Program-made: the position numbers and the translations under genes
The notes under the pieces: generated by a model
The model's input: the letters and a program-made list of their open reading frames with translations, nothing else
The model's database searches: none
What the model was told of the DNA's origin: nothing
In this document: in pieces, positions 9,198-16,515 of the stretch
Layout of the letters: every line of letters starts with the position of its first letter
How positions within the stretch are numbered: the first letter of the stretch is position 1
Source: Solibacillus sp. FSL H8-0523
GTDB taxonomy: Bacteria; Bacillota; Bacilli; Bacillales_A; Planococcaceae
Assembly (NCBI RefSeq): GCF_038051985.1
Contig: NZ_CP150291.1
Span: 2,542,001-2,606,000, forward strand
Length of the DNA stretch: 64,000 bases
Direction of reading: 5' to 3'

Positions 9198-9242
9198 AAA
9201 AATACAATTTTTCTCCGTAGAGAAAAATTGTATTTTTGTTAG
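9198..9242. terminator. Bidirectional terminator, copy 2 of a repeated hairpin
   Basis: An 18-bp perfect stem (9198-9215 with 9220-9237) with loop CGTA. It lies between the convergent yibF-like gene and the chemoreceptor gene and has U-rich flanks on both strands. The arms match copy 1 at 7052-7089. Confidence 0.9.
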
Positions 9243-9244
9243 TA

Positions 9245-10930
9245 TTATACTTTAAATCGGTTAATTTCTTCATTTACAGCTAAAGCACCTTCGCTAAGTG
9301 ACTTCGCTACAGAGTTAATTTCATGCATTGTCGCTGTTTGTTCCTCAACTGCAGCTAGAATGACACTTGATTCCTCCGCTACGGTTGTTGCAGATTGCGC
9401 CATTTCTGAAACAGATGCAGCTACTTCTTCCGTACTTGCAGAAATTTCTTCTGATGATGCAGATACCTCTTGAATTTGAGTTGTCATATCAGTAATCGAT
9501 CCTACGATATTCATAAATGATGTTTGCGCATTTTGCACGTACGTAACACCCTGATCAATATTTTGTACCGTTACATTAACGCTCTCTTCGACTTCTTTCG
9601 TATCTTTTTGAATCAGAGCTGTTAACCCCGTAATTTTCGTCGCAGAGTTTTTCGATTCCTCAGCAAGCTTACGTACTTCGTCGGCTACGACCGCAAAACC
9701 CTTACCATGTTCACCTGCACGCGCTGCTTCAATCGCCGCATTTAAAGCAAGTAAATTTGTTTGATCTGTAATATCTGTAATGACTTTTGTAATGCTTTCG
9801 ATTTCAGCTGATTGTAAACTTAACTGCTTAATTTTCTCTTTTGTTTCATAAGATGACTGTTGAATAACCGTCATTTGCTGTTCAGCTGTTTCAAGTGTTT
9901 GACCACCTTCACGAGCAATGGCTTGCATGTCGACCGCTTGTGAATGTAATGATTGCGCTGCTTCAGCAATTCTTCCTACACCCTGTGCACTTTCATCAGT
10001 TGCAATGGCACAATCATTCCCCATAATCGCCGCTTGACTTCCACCTGTAGCGATCGCTTCCATACGTTCAGCAATATCTTTTGTCGCGATTGTTACTTCA
10101 TCAGTACTTGCGGCTAATTGCTCTGTAGCCGCAGTCGTATTTGAGACATTCATCGACACACTACTAATTAGTTCACGTAAATTCGCTTTCATCGTATTAA
10201 ACGTCTTAGCCAGTTCATTAATTTCATCTTTTGTATTGACGATAATATCCTGCTCTCGCAGGTCACCCGTTGCAATAACTTTTGCAGCGTCTGTTAAACG
10301 ATTTAGTGGCTTCGTAATATTCACTGTAATTCTATAAGCTAAGGCAATGGCTATAAGTGAAGCTATAATTGAAATGATGATTAACATTGTTATGCTAACA
10401 TTTGCATCGTCTGTTGTTTGTATACTTGTAGTATTCATTTCTGTCGATTGAAAATTAACAATATTATTAATCGACTGTTGAATTGCTTGATTTGCAGGCA
10501 CGGCAGAATTAAAAAGTACGCCTGTAGCCTTTTCAACCTGGTTACTATCTACATATTGAATGATTTCATCCACATAGCCGTTATAAAGAACTTGTTGCTC
10601 TTTGATGTTTTGAATTTCTTTTTGCATTTGCTCGTCAACAAAAAGTGGCTCAATTTCATTCATTATTTGTGAAACGGTTTCTTTGTATGTAGCAATATTT
10701 TCTAAATCTGCGTTGTCTTGACGAAGCACATACGAACGAATCGATAACCCTTGTAACGATGTGGCATTTTGAATTTTAGAAGCTTCAATTACTTTATAAG
10801 CACGATCATCTAGTAGATAAGTATAATCCTCATCTATTTTCGACATTTGGAATATAGAAAAAATTGCAATGCCGATAAGCAATAGCGTAATACTACTAAA
10901 GCTTAAAAATAGTTTTTTTCTAATTGACAT
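9245..10930 (-). CDS. Methyl-accepting chemotaxis protein
   Basis: About 561 residues: a membrane helix (about 8-28), an extracytoplasmic four-helix-bundle-like ligand domain rich in helix, a second membrane helix (about 180-203), a HAMP domain ([20 protein letters not shown]), and a long cytoplasmic signalling coiled coil. The signalling tip is recognisable in [20 protein letters not shown] and [17 protein letters not shown]. It senses a ligand outside the cell and controls CheA. I place the start at ATG 10930 because GGAGG lies about 11 nt upstream. A sigma-D-like promoter at 10983-11008 would also leave any longer start outside the transcript. Confidence 0.9.
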   Translation of the reverse strand: MSIRKKLFLSFSSITLLLIGIAIFSIFQMSKIDEDYTYLLDDRAYKVIEASKIQNATSLQGLSIRSYVLRQDNADLENIATYKETVSQIMNEIEPLFVDEQMQKEIQNIKEQQVLYNGYVDEIIQYVDSNQVEKATGVLFNSAVPANQAIQQSINNIVNFQSTEMNTTSIQTTDDANVSITMLIIISIIASLIAIALAYRITVNITKPLNRLTDAAKVIATGDLREQDIIVNTKDEINELAKTFNTMKANLRELISSVSMNVSNTTAATEQLAASTDEVTIATKDIAERMEAIATGGSQAAIMGNDCAIATDESAQGVGRIAEAAQSLHSQAVDMQAIAREGGQTLETAEQQMTVIQQSSYETKEKIKQLSLQSAEIESITKVITDITDQTNLLALNAAIEAARAGEHGKGFAVVADEVRKLAEESKNSATKITGLTALIQKDTKEVEESVNVTVQNIDQGVTYVQNAQTSFMNIVGSITDMTTQIQEVSASSEEISASTEEVAASVSEMAQSATTVAEESSVILAAVEEQTATMHEINSVAKSLSEGALAVNEEINRFKV

Positions 10931-10982
10931 AGTCTCATAAAACCTCCAGTATTTATTAGGATTAATGGTATATCCGTATACT

Positions 10983-11008
10983 ATTTCGGCATAAATACTC
11001 AAATTTTA
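10983..11008 (-). promoter_or_regulatory. Sigma-D-type (motility) promoter
   Basis: Read on the minus strand: TAAA (11008-11005), 14 nt, then GCCGAAAT (10990-10983), one mismatch from the SigD -10 element GCCGATAT. It lies about 50 bp upstream of the chemoreceptor start and fits the known SigD control of chemotaxis genes. Confidence 0.6.
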
Positions 11009-11115
11009 ATAGATTTACTAGTTTTTTTGACACTTTCCCACTCTAAATCAGCTTGTTATTTATAAATCAATAGAATCATCTCAATAAATAATGAATTTAA
11101 ACGTTTCCCATTTCC

Positions 11116-11158
11116 AAAAAAATAGTAGTACAAACCGTATGCTTGGTTTGCACTACTA
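11116..11158 (-). terminator. Terminator of the sigma/LCP operon
   Basis: The stem AGTAGTACAAACC/GGTTTGCACTACT (11124-11136 with 11145-11157) has one mismatch. It is followed on the minus strand by a run of T (11116-11122). Confidence 0.75.
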
Positions 11159-11193
11159 CTGTCATAAGTATGTTGCAATGAAAAACAAATCTT

Positions 11194-12222
11194 TCAATCA
11201 AAAGTCGTTAACTCTTCTGCAACGCCCTTTAAAAAATCTTGTTCATATTGAATAGAGAAATGTTCATCAACCATTGTATAGTTCATACCATCGATTACAG
11301 TTACATTTTTTATGGCGTAACGATTCATTTCCTGTGCAGACAATTCTTCAATCGGGAAATTCGCTTCTACTTGAGCCAACAATTGATGTAATTGCATTGC
11401 AGACAATTCACTTTCCGCTTTTTTCAGTACAACATCTAGTAGCTTTATTAGATTTGATTCATCTAATTTGTCTAATTCTGAAGTAGACATTAGTAATGCG
11501 ACCACTTCCTCTCCGTTAAAACGATGCGTGCCTTTTTCCAGTTCAAATCCTACTTGCGTGATTGCGCGTATGTGCATATCTTCTTGCAAATTGTATTCGA
11601 TTCCATTTATGGATTCAATCAGCGCTGAAATTGTTTCTAGATCAATTACCGCATAATGATCAATGGGTATGTTGATTAGTTTTGAAACCGATGCTTTGAC
11701 ATTTTCAGCACCTCCAAAACGATAGGCAAACAGTAATTTATCGTACAATGCCGAACCATCCTCATTTTCTGAAACGGGTGCATAGGCGTCTTTTGGAATT
11801 GAAATTAGATTGACCTTCTTTTGATTTTTATTATAACTAACTAGCAGATTCAGATAGATTCGGTCTTCCATCTCTTTTGACTTAACTGTAATTAACGCGG
11901 TCTTAAATTCATCCTCATCAAGTACTGAATCACTAGCAACAGGGACGTTCGGCTGATCAAGGGCATTAGTATGATTCGTTTCTTCAGTAATATTTCCCGT
12001 AAGAATCGGTGGTAGAAATAAAAACAGACACACGCCAATCATCAATACAGCAACGGTAACAGGTACATACTTTTTAAATGCGTTATGTGATTTTTTTTGC
12101 GCTGGGTACTTGTATTCAAGTTTTCGAATTTGCTCAAATACTTCATTACGGTCTTCTTTTGTAAATGTTAGCTGTTGAGTAGACGAATGATGTAACGTTT
12201 CACGTAATCTCTTATCTTCCAT
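11194..12222 (-). CDS. Membrane protein with LCP (LytR-CpsA-Psr) domain, candidate anti-sigma factor
   Basis: A 342-residue protein. A cytoplasmic N-terminal part of about 50 residues precedes one membrane helix (about 52-74). An extracytoplasmic domain follows, with LCP features: LNLLVSYNKNQKKVNLISIPKDAY, a kinked helix region, then SISALIESINGIEYNL-like strands and LEKGTHRFNGEEVVALL. LCP enzymes attach glycopolymers to peptidoglycan. The gene overlaps the end of an ECF sigma gene by 11 nt, and its N-terminus is placed where an anti-sigma domain would be. The protein may therefore sense the envelope and restrain its sigma factor. That dual role is inference. Some arginines of classical LCP enzymes are not obvious, so activity is uncertain. 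Confidence 0.7.
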   Translation of the reverse strand: MEDKRLRETLHHSSTQQLTFTKEDRNEVFEQIRKLEYKYPAQKKSHNAFKKYVPVTVAVLMIGVCLFLFLPPILTGNITEETNHTNALDQPNVPVASDSVLDEDEFKTALITVKSKEMEDRIYLNLLVSYNKNQKKVNLISIPKDAYAPVSENEDGSALYDKLLFAYRFGGAENVKASVSKLINIPIDHYAVIDLETISALIESINGIEYNLQEDMHIRAITQVGFELEKGTHRFNGEEVVALLMSTSELDKLDESNLIKLLDVVLKKAESELSAMQLHQLLAQVEANFPIEELSAQEMNRYAIKNVTVIDGMNYTMVDEHFSIQYEQDFLKGVAEELTTFD

Positions 12223-12739
12223 GAAATTCAGCCTCCTTTAGGATGGATTCTAAACGTTGTTTTGCCCTTCTTAATCGTGTTTTCACTGTATTAACAGAGA
12301 TATCTAGCACTTGGGCGATTTCCTCTGACGTTAATGATTCATAGTAATACAAATACACCACTTCCCTGTACACTTTTGGTAGCGAATAAATCGTATCCTT
12401 GATTTCTGCCTGATCATACTTTTCTAACACGGCTTTTTCTGTTGATGGTAAAATCGATTTTGTCGTTTCATGGATAAAGCCTTTTACCTGCACCATTTTG
12501 TAATGCCAGCTTTTTAAATAATCCTTGCATTCATTAATCGTAATACGATAGAGCCATGTTTTTATTTGTGCATCCTGGCGAAAAGTTTCGAGCTTTTTAT
12601 AGCATTTTATAAACGTATTTTGTACTAGATCTTTTGCCACTTCTGCATCTTTCACATAAGAAAACGCTACTCTTACTAATTCATTGCCGTAGTCGATCAT
12701 TAGCTGTTCTAACATCTCGTCTTTTTCTTCACGATTCAT
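12212..12739 (-). CDS. ECF RNA polymerase sigma factor
   Basis: A 175-residue ECF sigma factor with region 2 (AKDLVQNTFIKCYKKLETF, KTWLYRITINECKDYLKS) and region 4 (PKVYREVVYLYYYESLTSEEIAQVL, then VNTVKTRLRRAKQRL as the -35 reading helix-turn-helix). There is no region 3, as usual for group IV. GGGGAGGG lies 6 nt before ATG 12739. It overlaps the downstream LCP-domain gene and is probably held by that protein at the membrane. An ECF-like promoter upstream suggests autoregulation. Confidence 0.9.
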   Translation of the reverse strand: MNREEKDEMLEQLMIDYGNELVRVAFSYVKDAEVAKDLVQNTFIKCYKKLETFRQDAQIKTWLYRITINECKDYLKSWHYKMVQVKGFIHETTKSILPSTEKAVLEKYDQAEIKDTIYSLPKVYREVVYLYYYESLTSEEIAQVLDISVNTVKTRLRRAKQRLESILKEAEFHGR

Positions 12740-12782
12740 GCTGAAGCCCTCCCCCTTCTCTCTATTTCAAATTCTGCTATTA

Positions 12783-12809
12783 GACGAGCACCAATTCAAA
12801 ATAGGTTCA
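12783..12809 (-). promoter_or_regulatory. Candidate ECF-type autoregulatory promoter
   Basis: On the minus strand TGAACC (12809-12804) and CGTC (12786-12783) are 17 bp apart, close to the TGAAAC-N16/17-CGTC pattern of Bacillus ECF promoters. It lies about 45 bp before the sigma gene. Confidence 0.4.
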
Positions 12810-12948
12810 ATTTCTAAAAGATATGTAAATATTTAGTTCATTTCTGCAAAATGGATTCAAACCACAAAAAGTTTATTATTCAAAAAAAAGGATATTTTAT
12901 TAACTATAGAGAAATAATTAATCATCAATAAAAAGGGGGTTATTTATT

Positions 12949-13614
12949 TTGTCTAAATTCTTTTCAGATTTGCCAACGAAAGAAACTACAATCTTTAATC
13001 ATCGTGGAAATAAAATTATAACAGCGGATAAAGAAATTGAGATTTTAGCTAGGTTTGATGAACCATTAATCGTTGTGCTCGGTTCGGTGCTCGATCATGA
13101 TGAGTGTGATGCATTAATCGAATTGTCAAAAAATCATCTTAAACGTTCAAAAATTGGCTCTTCACGAGAATTAAGTGACATTCGAACAAGTAGCGGTGCA
13201 TTTTTAAATGTTCCTGATAACGAAGTCATTAAACGAATTGAAAAGAGACTGGCTTCTATTATTGATATCCCTACCGAGCATGGGGAGGGCTTACATATTT
13301 TAAATTACCAACCTGGACAAGAATACAAAGAGCATTACGATTATTTCGCATCAACGAGTAAAGCGGCGAGCAACAACCGAATTGCCACTTTTGTCTTATA
13401 CTTAAATGATGTGGAAGAAGGCGGTCAAACATCTTTCCCAAAATTAAATCTATCCGTCTCCCCCAAAAAAGGGATGGCCGTATACTTTGAATACTTTTAC
13501 AATGATAGCGCACTAAATGAATTAACATTGCACGGCGGCGCTCCTGTGATTCAAGGAGAAAAATGGATTGCTACCCAATGGATTCGCCGTCAAAAAATCA
13601 GTAATCTTGATTAA
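12949..13614 (+). CDS. Prolyl 4-hydroxylase-like Fe(II)/2-oxoglutarate dioxygenase
   Basis: A 221-residue protein of the P4H family, close in size to the Bacillus anthracis enzyme (about 216 residues). The Fe(II) ligands appear as H129-x-D131 (EHYDYF) and H195 (TLHGGAP). K205 (GEKWIATQW) binds the 2-oxoglutarate carboxylate. NNRIATFVLYLNDVEEGGQTSF is the typical core strand and loop. It would hydroxylate proline, or a related residue, in a peptide or protein. The natural bacterial substrates are poorly known. The start is TTG 12949, with GGGGG at 12935-12939. No partner gene is adjacent. Confidence 0.85.
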   Translation: MSKFFSDLPTKETTIFNHRGNKIITADKEIEILARFDEPLIVVLGSVLDHDECDALIELSKNHLKRSKIGSSRELSDIRTSSGAFLNVPDNEVIKRIEKRLASIIDIPTEHGEGLHILNYQPGQEYKEHYDYFASTSKAASNNRIATFVLYLNDVEEGGQTSFPKLNLSVSPKKGMAVYFEYFYNDSALNELTLHGGAPVIQGEKWIATQWIRRQKISNLD

Positions 13615-13633
13615 CCTATAGTAACAGTAACCA

Positions 13634-13684
13634 ATTTTAAAACCTGCTCAAAATGTTTGAGATACGTGATTTGCAGACAGTAAT
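13634..13684 (+). repeat. Imperfect direct repeat, copy 1
   Basis: The core TTTTAAAACCTGCTCAAAAT with about 25 further bp matches 16466-16515 at roughly three quarters of positions. The two copies bracket the second ECF sigma segment. Confidence 0.45.
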
Positions 13685-13783
13685 TTAAATCACAATGAAT
13701 TTGGTCCCGAAGATTTTATTGTTTGTCTGTTAAAAAAAGTATAACTCGAGCTGGATAAAAAATGTTTCTTTATACAGTCAATG

Positions 13784-13805
13784 TTCCCAAACACCGGTTT
13801 GGGAA
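13784..13805. repeat. Inverted repeat in a long intergenic region
   Basis: TTCCCAAAC (13784-13792) and GTTTGGGAA (13797-13805) form a 9-bp perfect stem with a 4-nt loop but no T tract. Related TTGGGAAC/GTTCCCAAA fragments recur near 14076 and 16088. The region 13615-14285 otherwise holds only a small ORF and a terminator. Confidence 0.5.
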
Positions 13806-13933
13806 TGTTACACTTAACAAAAATATCCATTTTTTAAAATAAGGTAGATTGGGTATGCGAAATCATGCAGATTGTATTTGTTATTTTAATTTGAGTTATA
13901 CCGAGTATCTTACTTACAAGTATATATTTAAAA

Positions 13934-14062
13934 ATGCAAAAAGAAGTACAACAGCAATTTAAAAGTGAATTTAAACAGCCTTTAGTATTTATTTGTGTGG
14001 CATTAATAGTTATAGGTTTTTTAGTATTTATTTTCTTAGGCATGACCGTGTCTAACTTTTAG
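13934..14062 (+). CDS. Small single-pass membrane protein (42 aa), possibly truncated
   Basis: An ATG-initiated ORF of 42 codons. A charged, glutamine-rich start (MQKEVQQQFKSEFKQ) is followed by a clear membrane helix (LVFICVALIVIGFLVFIFLGM) and a short tail. There is no convincing ribosome binding site. In the same frame, a short hydrophobic stretch upstream (from ATG 13865) is cut off by a TGA at 13892-13894. Read through, the two parts would make a two-helix protein of about 65 residues, so this may be a decayed gene. The 18-bp-stem terminator 28 bp downstream supports a transcription unit. Family unknown. Confidence 0.4.
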   Translation: MQKEVQQQFKSEFKQPLVFICVALIVIGFLVFIFLGMTVSNF

Positions 14063-14089
14063 GGGGCACTTCAAGCTTGGGAACCTTTC

Positions 14090-14136
14090 AAACAGCGACA
14101 AACACTGTTAAATCAGTGTTTGTCGCTGTTTTTATA
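14090..14136 (+). terminator. Strong rho-independent terminator
   Basis: An 18-bp perfect stem (14090-14107 with 14114-14131), loop TTAAAT, then a T run. Confidence 0.85.
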
Positions 14137-14285
14137 GAAAATGACACTCTGTAACGCTGCGAAAAATAATTATAGATATACATGTATTTGCTAACTTGAG
14201 ACTTTATAATATAAAAAAATTTTTTTCATAGTGTCACAAATGCCCATTGATTTCAGTTATATATGTTAGAAAGGAGGGAAACATT

Positions 14286-14876
14286 TTGACTGTACTGAAT
14301 AAATCCAAGAAAATTGCCGATTTAGATATAAAAACTATCGTGGAACAAGTTCAAACAGGTAATATCCAGGCCTATACAGAAATAATTCAATGCTTTCAAA
14401 AACCCATCTATACTTATTGTTACTATTTGTTAGGCAGCAAAGAAGATGCTGAGGATGCTTCACAAGATATTTTTATAAAGGGATTAGAGAATATTCATAA
14501 TTTTTCTTATAATACTTCTTTTAAAGGATGGCTTTATAAAATTGCCCATCATCACTGTATTGACTTAATAAAAAAGAAAAATAAAGGATACAAATTTTGG
14601 ACAGTTTTTAAGAAGGAACATACAAATCAGACTCACATACAAGAATCTAGCTATGACAACATCATTCATGAGTTATTGGAAAAATTAAATATGGACGAAA
14701 AAAGGATTCTACTTCTCCGATCCATAGAGGAATATAGTTTTGATGAGATTGCTTCTATTATGGGACTTAAGACAACTACTGTACGAAAAAAATATGAACG
14801 ACTACGTAAAAAATTGATGAAGGAAAATACGTTAGGAGGGGATATTTATGGACACTCGTTCAAAACTGGAGGATAA
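14286..14876 (+). CDS. ECF RNA polymerase sigma factor
   Basis: About 196 residues from TTG 14286, chosen because AAGGAGGG (14271-14278) lies 7 nt upstream. The longer ATG at 14247 has no binding site. Region 2 is DAEDASQDIFIKGLENIHNF with FKGWLYKIAHHHCIDLI. Region 4 is MDEKRILLLRSIEEYSFDEIASIMGL with TTTVRKKYERLRKKL. The lysine-rich linker is unusual. It overlaps the DUF4179 anti-sigma gene by 29 nt, the normal arrangement of a sigma/anti-sigma pair. Base composition is more AT-rich than in neighbouring conserved genes. Confidence 0.88.
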   Translation: MTVLNKSKKIADLDIKTIVEQVQTGNIQAYTEIIQCFQKPIYTYCYYLLGSKEDAEDASQDIFIKGLENIHNFSYNTSFKGWLYKIAHHHCIDLIKKKNKGYKFWTVFKKEHTNQTHIQESSYDNIIHELLEKLNMDEKRILLLRSIEEYSFDEIASIMGLKTTTVRKKYERLRKKLMKENTLGGDIYGHSFKTGG

Positions 14877-15975
14877 GGAGTTAGCTCAGATAGAAAGATT
14901 TATTCGGGAAACACCGATAGAAGTTGATTTAGTTAATCGTACTATGAAAAATTATGAAAGTAAACGTAACACAAAGCAACCAAAAAGTTTTAGAACTCAT
15001 ATGAAAATACGTCAAAAGCTGATGATAATGACAACCTCTATAGCAATGATTTTTAGTTTGATTATTATTACGGGTTTAATTTCGCCAGCGATGGCAGCGA
15101 CGATTAAAGAAGTGCCTATATTATCATCTATTTTTAAACTTGCAAGGGATCTAGGTCTACAAGCAGCGGATGAAAAAGGGCTCTCATCAAAATTGAATAC
15201 AAGCGTTACGCATGAAGGCTTTACATTAAATGTAACAGAAGTAGTGTATGACGGTACACGTGTTGCAATTGGGATTGAACGCCATCATAAAGAAGGTGGA
15301 AATTCAAAAGAAAGTCTATCAGATCAAATGAGTAATATTGAATTTTTACTAAATGGTGAACCACTGAATCACACCAATTTTAGTGGTGTTTTTATACAAC
15401 CAAGTAAGGATAATAATTCCACAATTTTTGAATTTTCAGATTTGAAAAATCAAGGTGGAGGTCCTTTCCCAAAGCAGTTTAATTTGACATTATCCACTAC
15501 TATAACAGGGATTTCTGAATCTTTTAAAATCGATATTCCAGTAAGTGATATTGGTAACTATGTAAACCTACAACCTAATGTAAGTAGAAAATACAATAAT
15601 ATTCAGTTTACTATTGAACAAATTATGCTAACTCCTATTACAACTAGTATAACGACAAGAACGGCCTTGCTTGATAAATCAACTTCTGTAGATTCCCGGC
15701 AAAGAATGAGTATCGAAGTTTTTGATGAACAAGGGCATAAACTAAAACTAAATACTGGCAATGGCCGCCGTGAAACAAATAAAGGAAATAGCGATTTCAT
15801 TATGGATTTACGGTTAAATCCATTTGAAACCTTACCTAAAGCCATTACAATCAAACCGTATATCCATCTATATAATGACTACTCAAAAGGAACATTTCAA
15901 GAGGATGAAAAAGGTGACCCGATAATTCAATACATTCCAGAACTAGAAATAACAATACCAATTAACTCAAAATAA
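14848..15975 (+). CDS. DUF4179-type anti-sigma factor, membrane protein
   Basis: A 375-residue protein. A short cytoplasmic N-terminus (1-55) would bind the sigma factor, one membrane helix spans about 58-80, and a large extracytoplasmic part follows. Just after the helix comes the DUF4179 signature (AATIKEVPILSSIFKLARDLGLQAADEKG, then LNTSVTHEGFTLNVTEVVYDGTRVAIGI, given here as separate pieces of one domain). The C-terminus is beta-rich, like DUF5643. AGGAGGGG precedes ATG 14848. The overlap with the upstream sigma gene implies co-translation. What it senses outside the cell is unknown. Confidence 0.85.
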   Translation: MDTRSKLEDKELAQIERFIRETPIEVDLVNRTMKNYESKRNTKQPKSFRTHMKIRQKLMIMTTSIAMIFSLIIITGLISPAMAATIKEVPILSSIFKLARDLGLQAADEKGLSSKLNTSVTHEGFTLNVTEVVYDGTRVAIGIERHHKEGGNSKESLSDQMSNIEFLLNGEPLNHTNFSGVFIQPSKDNNSTIFEFSDLKNQGGGPFPKQFNLTLSTTITGISESFKIDIPVSDIGNYVNLQPNVSRKYNNIQFTIEQIMLTPITTSITTRTALLDKSTSVDSRQRMSIEVFDEQGHKLKLNTGNGRRETNKGNSDFIMDLRLNPFETLPKAITIKPYIHLYNDYSKGTFQEDEKGDPIIQYIPELEITIPINSK

Positions 15976-16117
15976 TAGTGCTCCGTTAGATTTATAAGCA
16001 GATTACTTCACTCAAGACGGATAAGATTTAGAAGGTCAATTCAGTAGAACTAAAATTTATAAAATATACGAAAACAAACCTAATAAACGTTCCCAAATCA
16101 AAGTTTGGTTCCGTCAC

Positions 16118-16163
16118 AAAAAGCTCTAAAACGTTGTTAAATCAACATTTAGAGCTTTTTTAG
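16118..16163 (+). terminator. Terminator downstream of the sigma/anti-sigma pair
   Basis: A 13-bp stem (16118-16130 with 16148-16160, AAAAAGCTCTAAA arm) with an inner GTTGTTAAATCAAC hairpin and a T run. The inner loop resembles that of the terminator at 14090. The rest of 15976-16506 has only the small ORF listed next and a direct repeat. Confidence 0.8.
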
Positions 16164-16199
16164 TGTCATATTGTTTATACACTTTTTTATGCACTTTCT

Positions 16200-16364
16200 T
16201 CAAATGTCTCCATTTTCAGTATCATCTTTAGTTTGCATAAGTTGAACTTTTGGCTTGTAGTCCGTCCTATGAGCATCTTTGATACCCTTAATGTTAAGCT
16301 TGTAGGATTCATCATTTTTTATTTTTTTAAATACTATTTTATTAGCGACAACGATAAAAGTCAT
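16200..16364 (-). CDS. Small ORF of 54 codons, probable gene remnant
   Basis: The minus-strand ORF from ATG 16364 to TGA 16200 reads as plausible protein: a short hydrophobic start (MTFIVVANKIVF), then a charged stretch (KKIKNDESYKLNIKGIKD) and QLMQTKDDTENGD. A stop codon lies directly before the ATG and no ribosome binding site is present. It may be the C-terminal scrap of a larger, lost gene and not an active one. Family not recognised. Confidence 0.3.
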   Translation of the reverse strand: MTFIVVANKIVFKKIKNDESYKLNIKGIKDAHRTDYKPKVQLMQTKDDTENGDI

Positions 16365-16465
16365 TTAAAGAATTTTCTATTATAAAGGGTGGCTTAATTT
16401 TTAATCAAAGGAAGTTAACTCTTGTCATTTACTTGTAAAATGAGATTGCATTTTGTAATGACAAA

Positions 16466-16515
16466 ATTTAAAACCCGCTCAAAATATTTAACATTGTGAT
16501 TTACGCTTAATAGTC
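16466..16515 (+). repeat. Imperfect direct repeat, copy 2
   Basis: ATTTAAAACCCGCTCAAAAT and following bases match 13634-13684. The repeat runs into the 3' end of the SgrR-like gene. Confidence 0.45.

Noticed and set aside
13834-14043. Minus-strand ORF of 69 codons
   Set aside because: Antisense to the small membrane ORF, low-complexity Ile/Asn/Thr composition, no RBS.
15977-16129. Plus-strand protein-like reading frame (ADYFTQDG, DLEGQFSRTKIYKIYE) just after the DUF4179 gene
   Set aside because: Two in-frame stops, no start and no RBS. It could be a relic, but I cannot separate it from chance.
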